This document shows, in pieces, positions 37,779 to 40,059 of a DNA stretch of 40,059 nucleotides (position 1 is the first letter of the stretch; every line of letters starts with the position of its first letter). Below the pieces are notes generated by a model that saw only the letters and a list, made by a program, of their open reading frames with translations, did no database searches and was not told the DNA's origin. The position numbers and the translations under genes were made by a program. This DNA is from Chloroflexota bacterium (lineage in GTDB: Bacteria > Chloroflexota > Anaerolineae > Anaerolineales > Villigracilaceae). The stretch is from the NCBI GenBank assembly GCA_026390015.1, contig JAPLGS010000090.1, positions 1-40,059 on the forward strand, read 5' to 3'.

Positions 37779-38110
37779 ATGTACGTCAAAAGAAACGCTT
37801 AATTCATGCGTTGCAAAATATTTCCGAACATCAAGCGATTTACTTTCTACTTAAGATTTACTGTCAAGCCTGCTTTGGATTTATTCGTAACCGTCGCCAT
37901 CACTGGTTAGGTAATCGCGCACCGCGTCTCGTGTTCCTCGCGTCGTATCTGTTCATCATCTGGGTCGTGGTGGCCACCGCGATATTGATCGCCGCTCAAA
38001 ATATACAACTCGGTATCATTATGTTCGGACTGTTCGTCGTTCCGTTGTACGCAGTAACACGATACGCTAGTGGATTTTCAAAACGCGCGCATTGGGGGCG
38101 TGGATACTGA
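37775..38110 (+). CDS. two-TM membrane protein, lysogenic conversion candidate
   Basis: 111 aa. A basic cytosolic N-terminus (residues 1-48) is followed by two hydrophobic segments (about 49-72, FLASYLFIIWVVVATAILIAA, and 76-95, LGIIMFGLFVVPLYAVTRYA) and a basic tail. It overlaps the repressor by ATGA, so it is expressed in the lysogen. This position and topology suit superinfection exclusion or membrane alteration. The stop codon lies within a TACTGAGTA site (38105). Function unknown. Confidence 0.65.
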   Translation: MNVRQKKRLIHALQNISEHQAIYFLLKIYCQACFGFIRNRRHHWLGNRAPRLVFLASYLFIIWVVVATAILIAAQNIQLGIIMFGLFVVPLYAVTRYASGFSKRAHWGRGY

Positions 38111-38211
38111 GTAAAAATTCCCCCATGCGACCAATTACTTAGCAACTTAAAAACCCAATCACCCGACACGTTACCTACTTAAAAGCGAAGAAGCAACACG
38201 CCGTTTGCCGT

Positions 38212-38273
38212 AATGGCAGAGCAGTTGCCTCTTAAGCAATTTGTTGACGGTTCGAGCCCGCCCGGGGTCACCA
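38212..38273 (+). repeat. att core, right copy
   Basis: Identical to 235-296. It is the 3' remnant of the host tRNA-Lys left behind by integration. The 5' acceptor arm is missing (TTGCCGT precedes it), so it is not a working tRNA. Confidence 0.93.
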
Positions 38274-38302
38274 AAACAGCCTCCGTTTTTGGAGGCTGTT
38301 TT
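38273..38302 (+). terminator. rho-independent terminator of the original tRNA-Lys
   Basis: AAAACAGCCTCC (38273-38284) and GGAGGCTGTTTT (38291-38302) form a perfect 12-bp stem with a short loop, followed by T-rich sequence. It is chromosomal, just after the att copy. It works in either orientation. Confidence 0.88.
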
Positions 38303-38367
38303 CTTATCTCGAAGTAAGGAATGGTTGGGATTCTGAATCAATTATCAGACAGGCGGGAAGCGGTTCT

Positions 38368-40059
38368 TTATCCACCAAAAATTAATTTGAAAATGTCGCT
38401 GAAGAATTTCTGGATCTTCTCCAATACTGTCTGAGTTTCTGGTTCTGTCTGCGGTATGGCAGTCGGAGTTGACGTCAGAGTGGCTGTCGGGATGGGGGTT
38501 AGGGTAGCGGTGATGGTTGGCGCAATTGTGAGCGTGGCGGTTGGCAAAAGCTCGCGATAAATTCCAGGCGCTGCCCAGAAAACGTGATTGCCTGGATCTG
38601 TATTCAATGGTGTTACATCTAAAATAAATTTGATCCTCTGACCCGTTAGGGTGCTGATATCAATATCGATTTGTGTGTATCTCTGATCGAAGAATTCTCC
38701 AACAGCCCAAAGATCCACTACGGCGTTTGAAGAATCCTGATAGCTGACTCGGAAGATGGCTGAGCAGGTTATAGAATTTGATTCACAGCTTGCGATGGCT
38801 CGGATGTGATCACCGTTCTGTACTAAAAATTCAGGATAGATGCCTTTTATGGATCCATTTAAATTATCTGGAACGATCATGATCGCCGGATTGTTAAGTG
38901 CGGTGCCATCTTCCAGAGTGGGGTTTGTGATCAGATTAATGAATTTCTGCGCTTCACTACCTGTCCCTGGACATGGTTGCTGGATATTGTTACTTAACCA
39001 TTGCGCCGAACAAATTTCTGAGATGAAGTCATACGCGAGAGTTTCCAATTGGCGCGGGGCGAATGGGGTTACTGTGGTTGGTAATCCAGTTTGAGTGGAC
39101 ACTGGCGAAGGTATTGGGGTATTGGTTGGGGCTAATATCACATTCACTTGAACCCATATCTGACCAGCTCCTGATGAACCAAGCCTAAATTGCTTTCCAG
39201 TATTGTCTTCAAAGGCCCAGTTGCCTCTATATCTGCCGGGCGCTTCGGGGGCGGTCAGCTCAATGGATATATCAATCGTTTCAGAGGGAGCGACATTATT
39301 GGGAAGTGTTATGGAGCCCACTGTATCCATTCTGTCTCCGCCGATAAAGACGAATTTATACGAAGTTGTCCATGTGCATGTGCCGATGTTCTTGAATCGC
39401 CATGTCTTGGTGAATTTTTCAGTTGCGTTGACAGTGGTTCCATCGGGCACCGTTATATCTGAAACGAACCCAGCGCGGTTGCATCCGGGGATAAGCGTGG
39501 CAGTTGGAAGAGGTGTGAACGTGAATGTTGTGGTTTGAGTAAGCGTTTGCGTGAAGGAAGGCGTGAAGGTGTGCGTGAGACTCGGTGTGCGTGAGGGGGT
39601 TTTTGTAGCGCTCGGGCGCGGCGTATACGAAGCGGTGATGGTAGCCGTTGGTCGTGGTGTACGGCTTGGAATATTCGTTGTAGTAGGTAATGGTTTACGC
39701 GTGGATGTGGATGTAAATGTAAATGTGATTGTCGGCCTGAGAGTAGCTGTATTGGTCGGCGTATTGGTCTTGGTGGGACGCGGCGTAAAGGTAGGCGTGA
39801 ATGTTTTCGTGGGACGCGGTGTACGCGTCGGAGTTAAAGTCGCGGTCGGCAACGGCGTGCGCGTGGATGTGACTGTAAATGTGACGCTAGGTGTAAATGT
39901 CGGAGTAAATGACGGTGTGATGGTTGGAGTGTAACTTGGCGTGAACGTGATTGTAGCCGTGGCCGTGTTGGTCGGCCTGAGTGTAGCTGTATTGGTCGGC
40001 GTATTGGTCTTGGTGGGACGCGGCGTAAAGGTAGGCGTGAATGTTTTCGTGGGACGCGG
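38368..40059 (-). CDS. host surface protein with Thr/Pro stalk and Ig-like NBR1-type domain (partial)
   Basis: The frame is open beyond the window end, so the start is off the window. The visible N-terminal part is a long TPTxTPRPTKTFTPTFTPR-type repeat region typical of extended, possibly glycosylated stalks. A Cys-linked beta domain (FTKTWRFKNIGTCTWTTSYKFVFIGGDRMD to GQIWVQVNV) has the NBR1-central-domain-like pattern common in Anaerolineae proteins. A second globular region follows, and the C-terminus is helical. The DNA repeats with 240-bp period (39731-39819 and 39971-40059, one mismatch). It lies outside the phage. Confidence 0.85.
   Translation of the reverse strand, partial: PRPTKTFTPTFTPRPTKTNTPTNTATLRPTNTATATITFTPSYTPTITPSFTPTFTPSVTFTVTSTRTPLPTATLTPTRTPRPTKTFTPTFTPRPTKTNTPTNTATLRPTITFTFTSTSTRKPLPTTTNIPSRTPRPTATITASYTPRPSATKTPSRTPSLTHTFTPSFTQTLTQTTTFTFTPLPTATLIPGCNRAGFVSDITVPDGTTVNATEKFTKTWRFKNIGTCTWTTSYKFVFIGGDRMDTVGSITLPNNVAPSETIDISIELTAPEAPGRYRGNWAFEDNTGKQFRLGSSGAGQIWVQVNVILAPTNTPIPSPVSTQTGLPTTVTPFAPRQLETLAYDFISEICSAQWLSNNIQQPCPGTGSEAQKFINLITNPTLEDGTALNNPAIMIVPDNLNGSIKGIYPEFLVQNGDHIRAIASCESNSITCSAIFRVSYQDSSNAVVDLWAVGEFFDQRYTQIDIDISTLTGQRIKFILDVTPLNTDPGNHVFWAAPGIYRELLPTATLTIAPTITATLTPIPTATLTSTPTAIPQTEPETQTVLEKIQKFFSDIFKLIFGG
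39731..40059. repeat. long direct repeat in the Thr/Pro stalk
   Basis: 39731-39819 and 39971-40059 are identical over 89 bp but for one base, 240 bp apart, and encode the same TNTPTNTKTPRPTKTFTPTF pattern. The second copy runs to the window end, so the repeat may be longer and more copies may follow. Such arrays vary in number between strains by slippage or recombination. Confidence 0.8.

Larger units (their letters stand above)
311..38113. repeat. dispersed 9-bp palindrome TACTSAGTA, 20 exact copies
   Basis: Exact copies start at 311, 994, 11128, 11758, 13347, 15333, 16328, 18263, 21273, 21935, 23933, 25557, 27450, 31505, 32010, 34153, 34811, 35341, 36273 and 38105. One-mismatch copies include 9431, 11725, 28623, 30418, 33786 and 36960. 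The centre base on the + strand is C nine times and G eleven times. About 0.3 copies are expected by chance in 38 kb at even base composition. Three copies are intergenic (311, 21273, 36273). The others fall in genes in all three codon phases, giving Thr-Gln/Glu-Tyr, Leu-Ser, or Tyr-Ser/stop. Function unknown; a dispersed protein-binding site is the simplest idea. Confidence 0.9.
235..38273. mobile_element. complete temperate siphovirus-like prophage integrated in tRNA-Lys
   Basis: Identical 62-bp direct repeats at 235-296 and 38212-38273 bound the element, giving a unit of 37,977 bp. Inside are a tyrosine integrase next to the left repeat, a repressor near the right one, and replication, recombination, packaging, head and tail genes. 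Nearly all genes are leftward and tightly packed. Integrase, repressor, one membrane protein and one small gene at 12918 are rightward. Head and tail modules look intact except for a nonsense codon in the neck gene, so the element may be functional or only slightly decayed. Confidence 0.95.

Noticed and set aside
38212-38273. Second tRNA-Lys gene
   Set aside because: It lacks the 5' acceptor strand and half of the D arm; it is the att remnant.
39551-39934. 127-aa Val/Gly-rich rightward ORF
   Set aside because: Antisense of the Thr/Pro repeats; the repetitive codons keep all frames open.

Overview
The window holds one complete integrated temperate phage (about 38 kb) in a bacterial chromosome. 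It has 62-bp identical att repeats at 235-296 and 38212-38273. The left repeat is the 3' part of an intact host tRNA-Lys(CTT) gene; the right repeat is followed by the original tRNA terminator. The host is probably a member of the Chloroflexota, Anaerolineae-like. The reason is the flanking host gene at the right end, a Thr/Pro-rich stalk followed by an Ig-like NBR1-type domain, an architecture common in that group. This is inference from one gene.

Layout. 1-234: end of a host gene, then the tRNA-Lys promoter. 366-1307 (+): tyrosine integrase. 1302-12869 (-): tail fibre, baseplate, tail-tip and tape-measure genes, in reverse of transcription order. 12918-13082 (+): a small gene with its own -10 box, transcribed against the operon. 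13083-19109 (-): tail chaperones with a -1 frameshift, major tail protein, two membrane (holin-like) proteins, connector genes, major capsid protein and a protease-scaffold fusion. 19327-25090 (-): neck protein, a MuF protein with a toxin-like C-terminus and a candidate immunity gene, portal, and terminase large and small subunits. 25139-37293 (-): early region with LuxR-type and membrane-HTH regulators, a lipoprotein, a methyltransferase-like protein, Prim-Pol, an iteron origin, a RepA-like ATPase, a VWA protein, a HARP-J-domain fusion, RecT, an XPF-type nuclease, many tiny coupled ORFs and an RHH protein. 37425-38110 (+): leaderless repressor and a two-TM protein.

How it works together. A divergent control region (37294-37424) separates a strong leftward early promoter from a repressor whose -10 box implies a leaderless mRNA. 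Leftward transcription would run through recombination, replication, packaging, head and tail genes. In the circular form, repressor, membrane protein, attP and integrase lie in a single rightward line. In the prophage, integrase sits 70 bp behind the host tRNA promoter. Morphology is siphovirus-like: chaperone frameshift, long tape measure, no sheath gene. No endolysin is recognisable.

The most unusual signal is a 9-bp palindrome, TACTSAGTA. It occurs 20 times exactly, mostly inside genes and in all three codon phases, and is missing from most of the tail-fibre region and from the small amount of host flank. Other notable items: two tandem structured non-coding units with a compensatory base change (33355-33681), a large hairpin leader before the capsid genes (19110-19326), a nine-copy iteron origin (29150-29370), a MuF toxin/immunity-like pair, and a nonsense codon near the start of the neck gene.
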